A DNA stretch of 64,000 nucleotides from Owenweeksia sp963758205 (GTDB lineage Bacteria; Bacteroidota; Bacteroidia; Flavobacteriales; Schleiferiaceae): assembly GCA_963758205.1 (NCBI GenBank), contig CAVWUM010000002.1, positions 1,674,001-1,738,000 on the forward strand. Direction: 5' to 3'. How positions within the stretch are numbered: position 1 is the stretch's first letter; the number at the start of each line of letters is the position of its first letter. The notes below the pieces were generated by a model. The model had not been told where the DNA came from. It saw nothing but the letters and a program-made list of their open reading frames with translations, and did not search any database. The position numbers and the translations under genes were made by a program. Below, one piece after another: positions 15,814 through 24,633 of this stretch.

Positions 15814-16575
15814 TTAACCAGACTTATAATCTTTTAATTCAACGGTAGTTCCTTCAAATACAGCGTAGGTGTAATACTTTATCCAGTCACCCAGGTTTAT
15901 ATACCTTGAACGTTCGTTCAGGTTGATGTCGAGGGGTAGATGGCGGTGCCCGAATATAAAGTAGTCGTAGTGCTTTTTCTTCAGCATCTCCTTACTGTAA
16001 ATAGCCAGCCATTCATTTTCTTCTCCCAAAAATTTAGCATCGCTGTCACCGGTTTTGGCGCGGCTCTTTTTACTGAAGTAATCGGCCAAACCAATACCAA
16101 AATTAGGGTGCAGGCGCGCGAACGACCATTGAAGAAAAGGATTTTTAAAAACCTTTTTTATGAATTTATATCCATGATCTCCCGGCCCCAGTCCATCACC
16201 ATGGCCAATGTAAAACTGCTTTCCATTCCATTCTCTTTCATTGGGGATGCGGTGCAGCTTTACACCCGTTTCAGCCGGCAGGTAGTCAAAAATCCACATA
16301 TCATGGTTGCCGGTGTACATGTGTATAGGAATACCACTGTCGCATATTTCAGCCAGTTTGCCCAACACACGTACAAACCCACGAGGCACAGCATGTTTGT
16401 ACTCAAACCAGAAGTCAAAAAGATCACCCACTATAAATATTTCAGCGGCATCTTTTTTAGCCTCGTCCAGCCATTTTACAAATAGCTTTTCGCGTTCCAG
16501 GCTCTTTTCGTAAGTGGGTGCCCCCAAATGAAGGTCGGAGGCAAAGTAGATTTTTTTCCCTTGTGGCAATTGCAT
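15814..16575 (-). CDS. lpxH: UDP-2,3-diacylglucosamine diphosphatase
   Basis: A 253-residue calcineurin-like phosphoesterase that releases UMP from UDP-2,3-diacylglucosamine to make lipid X, the fourth step of lipid A synthesis, at the inner face of the inner membrane. The metal motifs are ASDLHLG, GDLFDFW, GNHDMW, HGD and GHRHLP. The ATG at 16575 is chosen because homology begins at LPQGKKIYFASD; the longer frame overlaps the sodA terminator. Confidence 0.85.
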   Translation of the reverse strand: MQLPQGKKIYFASDLHLGAPTYEKSLEREKLFVKWLDEAKKDAAEIFIVGDLFDFWFEYKHAVPRGFVRVLGKLAEICDSGIPIHMYTGNHDMWIFDYLPAETGVKLHRIPNEREWNGKQFYIGHGDGLGPGDHGYKFIKKVFKNPFLQWSFARLHPNFGIGLADYFSKKSRAKTGDSDAKFLGEENEWLAIYSKEMLKKKHYDYFIFGHRHLPLDINLNERSRYINLGDWIKYYTYAVFEGTTVELKDYKSG

Positions 16576-16604
16576 GGGGCGAAGATAGGGCAGGTGGGAA
16601 AATG

Positions 16605-16636
16605 TGTAAAAAGAAAAACCCCGCAAAAGCGAGGTT
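16605..16636 (-). terminator. Rho-independent terminator of sodA
   Basis: On the minus strand AACCTCGC pairs with GCGGGGTT (one G-U pair) around a TTTT loop, followed by TTTCTTTTT. It starts 27 bases after the sodA stop. Confidence 0.75.
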
Positions 16637-16662
16637 TAACATTTAATTTTCAGTTGCGATTA

Positions 16663-17268
16663 TTACTTCGCAGCCTCATATCTTCTGGTTACTTCATCCC
16701 AGTTAATCACATTAAAAAAGGCGCTGATATAATCAGGGCGCTTGTTTTGGTACTTCAGGTAATAAGCATGTTCCCACACATCAAGACCTAATATCGGAGT
16801 TCCCTTTACTTCAGCAATATCCATTAATGGGTTATCCTGGTTTGGAGATGAGGTAACTTCCAGCTTACCGTCTTTTACAATTAGCCATGCCCAGCCAGAA
16901 CCGAAGCGGCCTGCCGCTGCATTGGAGAACTTCTCCTTAAACTGATCAAATGATCCGAAAGCCGAGTTAATAGCATCGCCTAAAGCTCCGCTCGGAGTGC
17001 CGCCACCATCAGGGCTCATTACTTTCCAAAAAAGGCTGTGGTTGTAAAATCCACCACCATTATTGCGTACAGCGCCTGAGTGCTGAGATACATTTTTAAG
17101 AATATCCTCAATTGATTTATCGGCAAGGTCGGTTCCTTCTATTGCATCGTTTAATTTGCTGGTGTAACCTGCATGGTGCTTATCATGGTGAATTTCCATG
17201 GTGGTAGCATCAATATGGGGTTCCAGAGCATTTTTTTCGTAAGGTAAATCGGGCAGTTGAAAAGCCAT
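16663..17268 (-). CDS. sodA: superoxide dismutase, Mn type
   Basis: A 201-residue Fe/Mn superoxide dismutase converting superoxide to oxygen and peroxide. The metal ligands are H27 (EIHHDKHH), H77 (FYNHSLFW), D163 and H167 (DVWEHAYY). The second-shell pattern points to manganese: Gly where Fe enzymes have Gln in the N-terminal part, and Gln in SPNQDNPL of the C-terminal domain. There is no signal peptide, so it is cytoplasmic. The Mn importer and MntR lie 3 kb away. It is a single-gene unit with its own terminator. Confidence 0.93.
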   Translation of the reverse strand: MAFQLPDLPYEKNALEPHIDATTMEIHHDKHHAGYTSKLNDAIEGTDLADKSIEDILKNVSQHSGAVRNNGGGFYNHSLFWKVMSPDGGGTPSGALGDAINSAFGSFDQFKEKFSNAAAGRFGSGWAWLIVKDGKLEVTSSPNQDNPLMDIAEVKGTPILGLDVWEHAYYLKYQNKRPDYISAFFNVINWDEVTRRYEAAK

Positions 17269-17431
17269 AATTATATGATTTATTGTTTATAGATTGATTT
17301 TAATTCCGCTAAGGTAACGCGCCTCTTCCGTTTAGGTTTAGCATATTAGAATTTTATGATGAAGACATAACAAATGGCAAAAAGAGCGGTAATATTGGAG
17401 AATTGTTAGCAAGCATTCAAGAAAATAGTTG

Positions 17432-20400
17432 ATGGGAAAATTTGAAGTTTACAATGCTTCGGCTGGTGCCGGAAAAACATACACGCTGGTAAAAAACTAT
17501 CTGGCCATTTGCCTTGGCAGTGAAAATACCATGAAGTTCAGGGAAATATTGGCTATAACATTTACCAATAAGGCGGCTAATGAAATGAAGGAGCGAATAG
17601 TGGAGCAGCTTCGCCAAATGGGAACCTACACCGCTTCCGATAAAAAAGATGACGCTGCTTATAGTATGTTATTTCAGTTGGCGGATGAATTGAAACTTAG
17701 CCCCGAAAAAGTGAGTTACCGTTCCCGGGATATCCTTAGTACAATCCTCCATAATTACTCAGCTTTTTCCGTTTCTACTATTGATAAGTTTACAAACCGC
17801 CTTATACGGAGCTTTGCGCAGGATTTAAAACTCAACAGCAACTATGAAGTGGAGCTTGATAGTGGCGAAATGCTCTCTGAGGCTATTGACCGAATGCTGG
17901 CTAACCTTGTGGAAGGTTCATCAACTTCACAGGTTTTACTGGAGTTTGTAAATGCTAAGCTCGATGAGGGTAAGTCACCTCGCCCCGAACAAAGCCTGCA
18001 GGACATGGGCAAAAATCTGTTTGATGAAGGGGCTATGCCATTCCTCAAAAAACTAAAGGGCTTTGATTCGGCCAGGGTTATGGAAGCCGGCAAGAGTTTA
18101 AAGAAAGAGCAAAAGCAATTTGAGGCTTCTTTAAAAAGTCAGGCGGACCAACTTTTAGATTTGATACACTCTCATGGTGTAGAAAAAATGGATTTTAGCC
18201 GTGGCACCGTTTATAATTATATTACTAACCTGCAGAACACGGACGAATCTAAATGGCCCCCCAATGCCACTGTTTTAAAGGTTTTGGATGGCGGAGATTT
18301 TTATTCAAGAGCCAATGCTAAAAATGTAGCCTCAAAGTTCTCGCCTATTGAAAGCGAACTTAGGCATGGGCTGGCCCTGGCTGTGGAATCTGTGCTTGAG
18401 AACTACCCGCGCTACCACCTGATTAGCAAAATTTTAACGGACATCTATTCATTGGCCACTTTGGCAGAAATTGAAAGCAATCTGGAATTGGTGAAAGATG
18501 AAACCAACAGGCTGCCGATTGGGGAATTCAATAAATTAATCAGCGAAAAGCTGGATCAGGAGCCAACGGCTTATCTGTTTGAAAAACTGGGTGATCGTTA
18601 TCACTACTTCTTTATTGATGAGTTTCAGGATACTTCCGTTTTACAGTGGAAAAACCTACTTCCACTTATAGGTAACGCTATGGCTTCCAGTGGATCAGTG
18701 ATGATAGTAGGAGATGGAAAACAATCAATTTACAGGTGGAGGGGCGGTGATGTATCCCAGTTTGTCAACCTTTCAAACGATACGGATCCATCCAATAAGA
18801 TACTGGTGGGTGAAGAAATTCGTGAGTTATATCAGCGTGAAAAAGTTACACTTGGCTCCAACTACCGTAGCCGTAAGCAAGTGGTGGAATTTAATAATGA
18901 CTTTTTTACCAAAGCTGCTTCACAATTAGAAGGTGAACAGTTTAAAGACCTGTATAATGAGGCGTCTCAAAAGGTTGAAAGACAGGAAGGAGGATATGTT
19001 TACTTAAACAGACTGCAACACGATAAGGATACTTATGAGGAACAGCAATGTGAGGAGTGTCTCAGGATAATCATGTCCGTTGCTGACCGTGGATACGATT
19101 TGAAGGACATTACAATAATCACCAGGCGAAAGCAGGATGGGAGCCTACTGGCGGAATTTTTATTAAATCATGCCATTTCTGTAGTAAGCCCGGATAGTTT
19201 AATTATTGCTCAGTCGGCAGATGTGCGCGCGGTGGTTTCCTTTTTAAAGTTTTTAGTGCGGCCAGATGACCATGGTATCCGTTGGGATTTCTTGAATAAA
19301 ATATGGGAGGCGGATACAGTTCGGAAAGGTTTTAGCGAAAAGCATCTGTTTTTGGATAAACTGATTCACCTTCGGGCTCATGATCTGCATCATTACCTGG
19401 AGGAAACCCTGGAGGGTTATAGCTTGTCAGGTATATTAGAGTTATCGCTTTTAGATAAGGTGTATCGCATTGCTAACATGCTTAATCTACCTATTCAAAC
19501 TAATCCGTTCTTACACACTTTTATGGATCAGGTGGTTGATTATCAGAATAAAAAAGGAGATGGCGAAGCAGGATTTGTTCGCTGGTGGGATGATAAGGGT
19601 AGCTCGCGGAGTATTAGTCTGCCTGAAGGCAACAGTGCTGTAAATATCATGACGGTACATAAAAGTAAGGGCCTGGAGTTTCCGGTAACCATAGTTCCCT
19701 TTGCGGATTGGCTGGCCACTACTGAACCGGGCGGTAGTTCAACCTGGATGAATATTGAGGAATTCAATATAGAAGGACTTCCTGTGGCACGTGTTAAACT
19801 TTCCGAAAGTAATGAGACCTTCGAGACCTACAGAGAATTATATAATTCCAATAAGGAGAATGTATATCTGGATAACCTGAACCTGGCCTATGTAGCTTTT
19901 ACCCGCGCTGTGGATGAATTATATGTAATTGGCTCAACAGGTAAGCATAAGGATAGCCAAAATTTTACTCGTTACATAGCTCATTATTTTAAAGAAAGCG
20001 ATATTGATGGCAATATGCTGGAATTGGGAGAACCCTTGGCACTAACAAGGGAAACTGACCTGAAAACCGCAGAGGCCAAAGGGTTTGATTTATATAAAGG
20101 TGCCAACTGGTACCAAAAAGTCCGCATTTCAATTGATGCCCCGCTTAACTGGATAGATGAAGAAAGCTCTTCTGCCGCTTATGGAAAAAGGGTACATAGC
20201 CTGATGGCTCAGGTGAATACCAAAAGTGATGTGAATGATGTTCTACAGAAAAATCTTGATGAAGGATATATTTCCAGCTTAGAGTATGATGAGCTGAAGC
20301 CAGTGATAGGAGGCCTTGTAAATGATTCGGTTCTTCAGACCTACTATGTGGACGGACTAGAGGTAATTAATGAGGAGGAAATATTGATTCCCGGTAATTT

Positions 20401-20593
20401 TTCGGCCCGGCCGGATAGGGTGGTGGTTGGGGATAACAGGGCACACATCATTGATTATAAAACCGGAGTTGTGCAGCAAAATCATCGTCAGCAATTGGAT
20501 GAGTACAGAGCCTTGTTGACCAGAATGGGTTACCCGAATGGGGACAACGTTTTGATTTACCTGGCCGAAAAGCCTGAAGTGGTAAAGTGGTAA
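17432..20593 (+). CDS. AddA/RecB-like UvrD helicase with C-terminal PD-(D/E)xK nuclease
   Basis: A 1053-residue double-strand-break repair helicase-nuclease. Walker A ASAGAGKT lies at residues 9-16, the DE-box FIDEFQDTS at about 396, GDGKQSIYRWRGGD (motif III) follows, then NIMTVHKSKGLEFP (motif V) and AYVAFTRAVDELYV (motif VI). The C-terminal nuclease has RPDRVV and IIDYKTG (about residue 1008), the RecB-type catalytic motif. The ATG at 17432 follows an in-frame TTG that has no better support. AddA works with AddB; the usual partner, a PD-(D/E)xK AddB-like gene, is not next to it here, so it must lie elsewhere. Confidence 0.9.
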   Translation: MGKFEVYNASAGAGKTYTLVKNYLAICLGSENTMKFREILAITFTNKAANEMKERIVEQLRQMGTYTASDKKDDAAYSMLFQLADELKLSPEKVSYRSRDILSTILHNYSAFSVSTIDKFTNRLIRSFAQDLKLNSNYEVELDSGEMLSEAIDRMLANLVEGSSTSQVLLEFVNAKLDEGKSPRPEQSLQDMGKNLFDEGAMPFLKKLKGFDSARVMEAGKSLKKEQKQFEASLKSQADQLLDLIHSHGVEKMDFSRGTVYNYITNLQNTDESKWPPNATVLKVLDGGDFYSRANAKNVASKFSPIESELRHGLALAVESVLENYPRYHLISKILTDIYSLATLAEIESNLELVKDETNRLPIGEFNKLISEKLDQEPTAYLFEKLGDRYHYFFIDEFQDTSVLQWKNLLPLIGNAMASSGSVMIVGDGKQSIYRWRGGDVSQFVNLSNDTDPSNKILVGEEIRELYQREKVTLGSNYRSRKQVVEFNNDFFTKAASQLEGEQFKDLYNEASQKVERQEGGYVYLNRLQHDKDTYEEQQCEECLRIIMSVADRGYDLKDITIITRRKQDGSLLAEFLLNHAISVVSPDSLIIAQSADVRAVVSFLKFLVRPDDHGIRWDFLNKIWEADTVRKGFSEKHLFLDKLIHLRAHDLHHYLEETLEGYSLSGILELSLLDKVYRIANMLNLPIQTNPFLHTFMDQVVDYQNKKGDGEAGFVRWWDDKGSSRSISLPEGNSAVNIMTVHKSKGLEFPVTIVPFADWLATTEPGGSSTWMNIEEFNIEGLPVARVKLSESNETFETYRELYNSNKENVYLDNLNLAYVAFTRAVDELYVIGSTGKHKDSQNFTRYIAHYFKESDIDGNMLELGEPLALTRETDLKTAEAKGFDLYKGANWYQKVRISIDAPLNWIDEESSSAAYGKRVHSLMAQVNTKSDVNDVLQKNLDEGYISSLEYDELKPVIGGLVNDSVLQTYYVDGLEVINEEEILIPGNFSARPDRVVVGDNRAHIIDYKTGVVQQNHRQQLDEYRALLTRMGYPNGDNVLIYLAEKPEVVKW

Positions 20594-20596
20594 GAG

Positions 20597-21031
20597 TTAA
20601 TCAAGTGGCAACACCAGCAATGGAATTTCATTTCGTTTAAAAAGCTCGAGGGCTGTATTTTCCTGAAAGAAATTATAGAACGCCCCGTGTTCATGTGAAC
20701 CTATAATTAGCAGATCGGCTTTAACCTGCTTGCATTTTTCCAGAATAGAATCAACAGTAAAGCCTTGAATTAAGAGTGCTTGCGCCTCTATTGAACGTCC
20801 TTTTAATACATCTGCCATTTTTTGCAGATTACGGTGCTCGTTGCGCAAATCTTCAGCAACATCGTCCCGCACGGTTTGGGGACCAGGATCATAGCCAATA
20901 AAATCAGGCTCAGGGGCAGCCACGTGTACCAGCCAGATTTTAGACTGGAGCTTCTCAGCAAAAGAAGCCGCAAATTCCAGTAGCTTGTGGTCTTCCCCGT
21001 CAAAATCAATGGCTACAAGTATATTCTGCAT
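20597..21031 (-). CDS. universal stress protein (UspA family)
   Basis: A 144-residue cytoplasmic protein with the Usp start MQNILVAIDFD. The C-terminal ATP-binding region reads LLIIGSHEHGAFYNFFQENTA, where the usual G-2x-G-9x-G(S/T) is altered (SHEHGAFYNF), so ATP binding may be weak. The frame extends upstream to 21145, but homology starts at the ATG at 21031. It is convergent with the helicase gene, with 3 bp between stops. Confidence 0.85.
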   Translation of the reverse strand: MQNILVAIDFDGEDHKLLEFAASFAEKLQSKIWLVHVAAPEPDFIGYDPGPQTVRDDVAEDLRNEHRNLQKMADVLKGRSIEAQALLIQGFTVDSILEKCKQVKADLLIIGSHEHGAFYNFFQENTALELFKRNEIPLLVLPLD

Positions 21032-21183
21032 GTTGAGATTTTTAGAATTAACGCTTCTCAAAAATAAACTGTTCATTTTTAGATGAAGGCAGCATATCGC
21101 TAAATTAATCTTAGCTGTGCCAGCCTCAGTTTTAACATTTACCATAGTACTAATAGTTTATTTTTATCGCCTTTTACACATTT

Positions 21184-22272
21184 ATGGATACTCAAGGTAC
21201 GCCTAAGGCCTATGCGCCATTTACTTTACAATATACCTCTCAGGCACCCGAGCTTATGTACAGGTTGGGTTGCACCCTGGCTATTTCTACATACCAGGCA
21301 GGTAAGCTCATATTTTTATCTGCTAAAGATGAAAACGCCCTGATACAACTACCTCGCAACTTTGAAAAGCCGATGGGTATTGCCCTGAGTGAGGATGGTA
21401 ACAAAATGGCACTGGCCTGTAAGAATCAAATAATAACTTTTAGTAATTCTCCTGATTTAGCACTGCATTACCCAAAATCACCAGGAAGGTACGATGCCTT
21501 ATATATGCCACGGCTTACATATCATACAGGTCCTTTGGATATACATGATTTGAGATATGGAGCGGATAACAGGCTGTTTGCCGTAAATACTCTATTCTCT
21601 TGCCTGGTAGAAATTGACTCTGAGTTCAATTTCAGGCCTTACTGGTCTCCACCTAATATCACGGAATTGGTATCAGAAGACAGATGCCACCTTAATGGAA
21701 TGGTAATGCAGAATGGAAAACCCAAATATGCCACTGCTTTTAACAAGGGCAATAGTGCCCAAAGCTGGCGTGATACGGTTACCACCAGTGGGGTGATGTA
21801 CGATGTGGAAAGTAACGACATAATAGCGGAAGGCCTGCCTATGCCCCACTCACCCATGGCGGTAGGAGAAGATTTATACGTATTGCTTTCCGCAACCGGT
21901 GAACTGGCCAGGATTGATAAAGGCAGCGGAAAGTATGATGTGCTGATGAAGTACGATGGCTTTGTGCGGGGTATGTCATTAGTGCAGGATTACCTTTTTA
22001 TAGGATTATCAAAACTGCGCAAAAACTCCAGCACCTTCGCCAAGCTGCCTTTTGCAGAGAAAGCCAACCAAAGTGGCATTTTAATCGTCCATTTACCAAC
22101 GGCAAGCATTGCGGGTAAAATCACCTACCAAACTTCGGTAGATGAAATTTATGATGTGCATGCATTAGAGGGCAAGCGCAGGCCAAATATTTTGAACACA
22201 ATGACCAATGACCATTACAGTGGACTGACGATACCTGAAACCACGTATTGGGCAATATCAAACGACAATTAA
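21184..22272 (+). CDS. TIGR03032 family protein
   Basis: A 362-residue protein of the TIGR03032 (DUF4915) family, recognised by LAISTYQAGKLIFLS near the start, RYDALYMPR, the DIHDL segment, and FNKGNSAQSWR. No signal peptide is visible. Repeated beta-strand blocks suggest a propeller. The family has no firm function and is often near peptide-modification or surface-protein genes. It is 15 bp upstream of an FG-GAP T9SS cargo on the same strand, and the shared terminator follows that gene, so the two are probably one operon. Confidence 0.8.
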   Translation: MDTQGTPKAYAPFTLQYTSQAPELMYRLGCTLAISTYQAGKLIFLSAKDENALIQLPRNFEKPMGIALSEDGNKMALACKNQIITFSNSPDLALHYPKSPGRYDALYMPRLTYHTGPLDIHDLRYGADNRLFAVNTLFSCLVEIDSEFNFRPYWSPPNITELVSEDRCHLNGMVMQNGKPKYATAFNKGNSAQSWRDTVTTSGVMYDVESNDIIAEGLPMPHSPMAVGEDLYVLLSATGELARIDKGSGKYDVLMKYDGFVRGMSLVQDYLFIGLSKLRKNSSTFAKLPFAEKANQSGILIVHLPTASIAGKITYQTSVDEIYDVHALEGKRRPNILNTMTNDHYSGLTIPETTYWAISNDN

Positions 22273-22287
22273 TTAACAATTACTTCA

Positions 22288-23601
22288 ATGGCAACACTCG
22301 CGTACTCGCGCAAAAAACGGCAGTTAAAGCAACTTTCAACAAAGTTGCACAACGCCCTCCTTGAAAAACAGGATAATGACTATGTACAGTGGTTGATCGT
22401 AAAGATCAAATCGCTGCTTAATGAGCTGAAACAGGCTGTTTCAATAAACGATCTTAAAAAAGCACTGGGCGCGGTGGCCGTGTTTTTTGGCCTGGCCGCT
22501 ACCCAGCAAGCTAATGCTCAATCATTCTTGGCCCCCGTAACCAATCCATTCGGACTTGACAGTGTGGTAACATACGCTATGCCTGCTTTCGCAGATTTAG
22601 ATGGCGATGGCGACCTTGATGCACTCATTGGAGAAGAGTATGGCGTAATGCAGTATTTTGAGAATACCGGTACAGCCACTAGTCCTCAATTTGCCGGGCC
22701 GGTAGCAAACCCTTTTGGTATAAAGGATAGCTCCTACTTTTACCTGATGCCATCCTTTGTTGATATTGATGATGATGGGGATATGGACTTATTTTTAGGA
22801 GACTTCTACAGCCCTTATGGAGCTGGGTTACGCTTTCTGAAAAACTCTGGAACAGCCACCAACCCACAATTTGATGCCCCGGTTTCAAATCCATTTGGTG
22901 TTTCCGGTTTGGGCATAAGCACGCTCCAAACTTTTGTGGATTTGGATAATGATGGTGATTTTGACTTGTTTGTTGGCGAGGCCTATGGTACCATGAAGTA
23001 TTTTGAAAATACCGGAACCAAAACAGCGCCTCAATTTGGAGTTCCCCAAACCAACCCATTCGGTTTAACCAGTACCTATTATTTTGCAGCACCTGCTTTT
23101 GCAGATATTGACTATGATGGCGATATGGATTTAATGGTTGGAGAGTATTACGGTGGTTTGCAATATTTTGAAAATACCGGAACAAGGACAGCACCACAAT
23201 TCGCAGCGCCTCTTGCCAACCCGTTTGCGCTGCAGGCAACGTACTATGTAGCCTTCCCCACATTTGCTGATTTGGATAATGATGGCGATATGGACCTGAT
23301 AGTGGGAGAGTATTCCGGTAGCATGCAATACTTTGAAAACACTACACCTGGTGCCAGCCTTGCAGATCAGCCGGCTTTTGAGATGAAGATGTTCCCAAAT
23401 CCTGCAACAGCCTGGTTTGAATTGGAAATGGAAAATGAGCCTGCCAGAGTGGAAATAATGGATGCCACCGGTAAAGTGGTAGCACGACATTTGAATCCGG
23501 AAAATAAAATATCCGTTGAGGCCTTGCCCCCCGGAGCCTACCTGGTAAAAGTGTACAACCGGGATGAACAGGTTGTAACCCAAAAGCTCAACAAACTTTA
23601 A
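22288..23601 (+). CDS. FG-GAP/VCBS repeat protein with T9SS type A sorting domain
   Basis: A 437-residue predicted secreted protein. A basic 58-residue N-terminal part precedes the hydrophobic segment ALGAVAVFFGLAATQQANAQ, an unusually long n-region for a signal peptide; no internal Met offers a shorter start. Five VCBS repeats follow (about 80-355), each with DxDxDGDxDL calcium-type loops, a YFENTGT motif and an A-NPFG linker, matching the repeat consensus of the lipoprotein at 4747. The last 75 residues (MFPNPATAWFELEM...) are a type A C-terminal sorting domain, so export by T9SS and surface anchoring are likely. Partner of the upstream TIGR03032 gene. Confidence 0.85.
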   Translation: MATLAYSRKKRQLKQLSTKLHNALLEKQDNDYVQWLIVKIKSLLNELKQAVSINDLKKALGAVAVFFGLAATQQANAQSFLAPVTNPFGLDSVVTYAMPAFADLDGDGDLDALIGEEYGVMQYFENTGTATSPQFAGPVANPFGIKDSSYFYLMPSFVDIDDDGDMDLFLGDFYSPYGAGLRFLKNSGTATNPQFDAPVSNPFGVSGLGISTLQTFVDLDNDGDFDLFVGEAYGTMKYFENTGTKTAPQFGVPQTNPFGLTSTYYFAAPAFADIDYDGDMDLMVGEYYGGLQYFENTGTRTAPQFAAPLANPFALQATYYVAFPTFADLDNDGDMDLIVGEYSGSMQYFENTTPGASLADQPAFEMKMFPNPATAWFELEMENEPARVEIMDATGKVVARHLNPENKISVEALPPGAYLVKVYNRDEQVVTQKLNKL

Positions 23602-23630
23602 CATTTATTTTTTTTTTTGATTTTTAGAAT

Positions 23631-23662
23631 AAGCCAACTGCTAAAAAGTAGTTGGCTTTTTT
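23631..23662 (+). terminator. Rho-independent terminator of the TIGR03032/FG-GAP operon
   Basis: AAGCCAACT (23631-23639) and AGTTGGCTT (23650-23658) form a 9-bp stem with a 10-base loop, followed by a T run. A longer T run lies just before it at about 23607-23618. Confidence 0.85.
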
Positions 23663-23670
23663 ATGCCTGT

Positions 23671-24561
23671 TTAGGGCATTTGCTCCGGGTCGTCCGGCTC
23701 TATGTGGATATGCACATCAGCAATTTCAGGCTTAGTGGCCAATAAGTGATCTTTCAGTTTATGCGCTATTTCATGCCCTTCTCTCACCGTAATCTCTGCA
23801 TTTACTATGGCGTGTAGGTCCACATGAAAGGTCATACCCATTTTGCGTACAAAGCACTTTTCGGTAGTAACCACACCAGGTACCTCTTTTGCCGCGAGCC
23901 GTATTTCCTTCACCAAATCATCATATCGGTGTTCCTCCATTATTTCACCTAGGGCAGGCCTTAATATTTGGTAAGCATTGTATAATATAAAACCTGCAGC
24001 AAGCAATGCTGCCCAGTCGTCAGCCGTTTCGTAGCCAGGGCCCATAAACAAGGCTATGGCAATACCCACAAATGCTGCCAGTGAGGTGATAGCATCACTG
24101 CGGTGATGCCAGGCATCAGCAGTAAGCACGGTACTCTGGGTTTCTTTTCCTCTCCGCTTTACCACGCGGTAAAAAACTTCTTTAACAATGATTATTACGG
24201 CCAGCACTATAAGCGTATAAGGTGCTGGTGTTTTATGGGGAGTTTGGATATGGTCAATACTCTCATAGGTGATTACAGTAGCCGAGGCCACCAAAAAACC
24301 TACTACAACAAATGTTATTAGTGGCTCTGCCCGGCCGTGTCCGTACGGGTGATCATCATCAGGGGGTTTGTTTGCATATCGCAACCCAACGAGCACCAAT
24401 AGTGAAGAAAAAATATCTGAAGTAGATTCTATTGCATCTGCGATAAGCGCATAGGAGTTGCCAAAAAAACCAGTAAGGAATTTGATAAGCGCAAGGGCCG
24501 CATTGCCGGCTATGCCCAGGTATATGGCCTTTACGGCTTTTTGCTGGTTTTCTTCTGACAT
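23671..24561 (-). CDS. cation diffusion facilitator family transporter
   Basis: A 296-residue proton-driven divalent metal exporter with six transmembrane helices (about 12-205) and a C-terminal cytoplasmic domain ending in HVHIHIEPDD-like metal-binding strands. The HPYGHGRAEP loop is the family signature. In the membrane site the second-helix motif reads ADAIESTSD, with Glu at the first of the two usual Asp positions, and helix 5 has HHRSD, so the metal preference could differ from zinc-specific YiiP. It stands alone, divergent from kbl. Confidence 0.9.
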   Translation of the reverse strand: MSEENQQKAVKAIYLGIAGNAALALIKFLTGFFGNSYALIADAIESTSDIFSSLLVLVGLRYANKPPDDDHPYGHGRAEPLITFVVVGFLVASATVITYESIDHIQTPHKTPAPYTLIVLAVIIIVKEVFYRVVKRRGKETQSTVLTADAWHHRSDAITSLAAFVGIAIALFMGPGYETADDWAALLAAGFILYNAYQILRPALGEIMEEHRYDDLVKEIRLAAKEVPGVVTTEKCFVRKMGMTFHVDLHAIVNAEITVREGHEIAHKLKDHLLATKPEIADVHIHIEPDDPEQMP

Positions 24562-24600
24562 TTGGCGAAGGTACCTTAGCCCCTGAGTATTACCAATCCC

Positions 24601-24608
24601 TATCTTTG
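24601..24608 (+). promoter_or_regulatory. -7 promoter element of kbl (TATCTTTG)
   Basis: Exact match to TAnnTTTG, 25 bases before the kbl ATG. A convincing TTTG -33 element is not seen at 19-21 bp. Confidence 0.5.
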
Positions 24609-24633
24609 CCCTCCACCAAAAAAAAGCATAACC

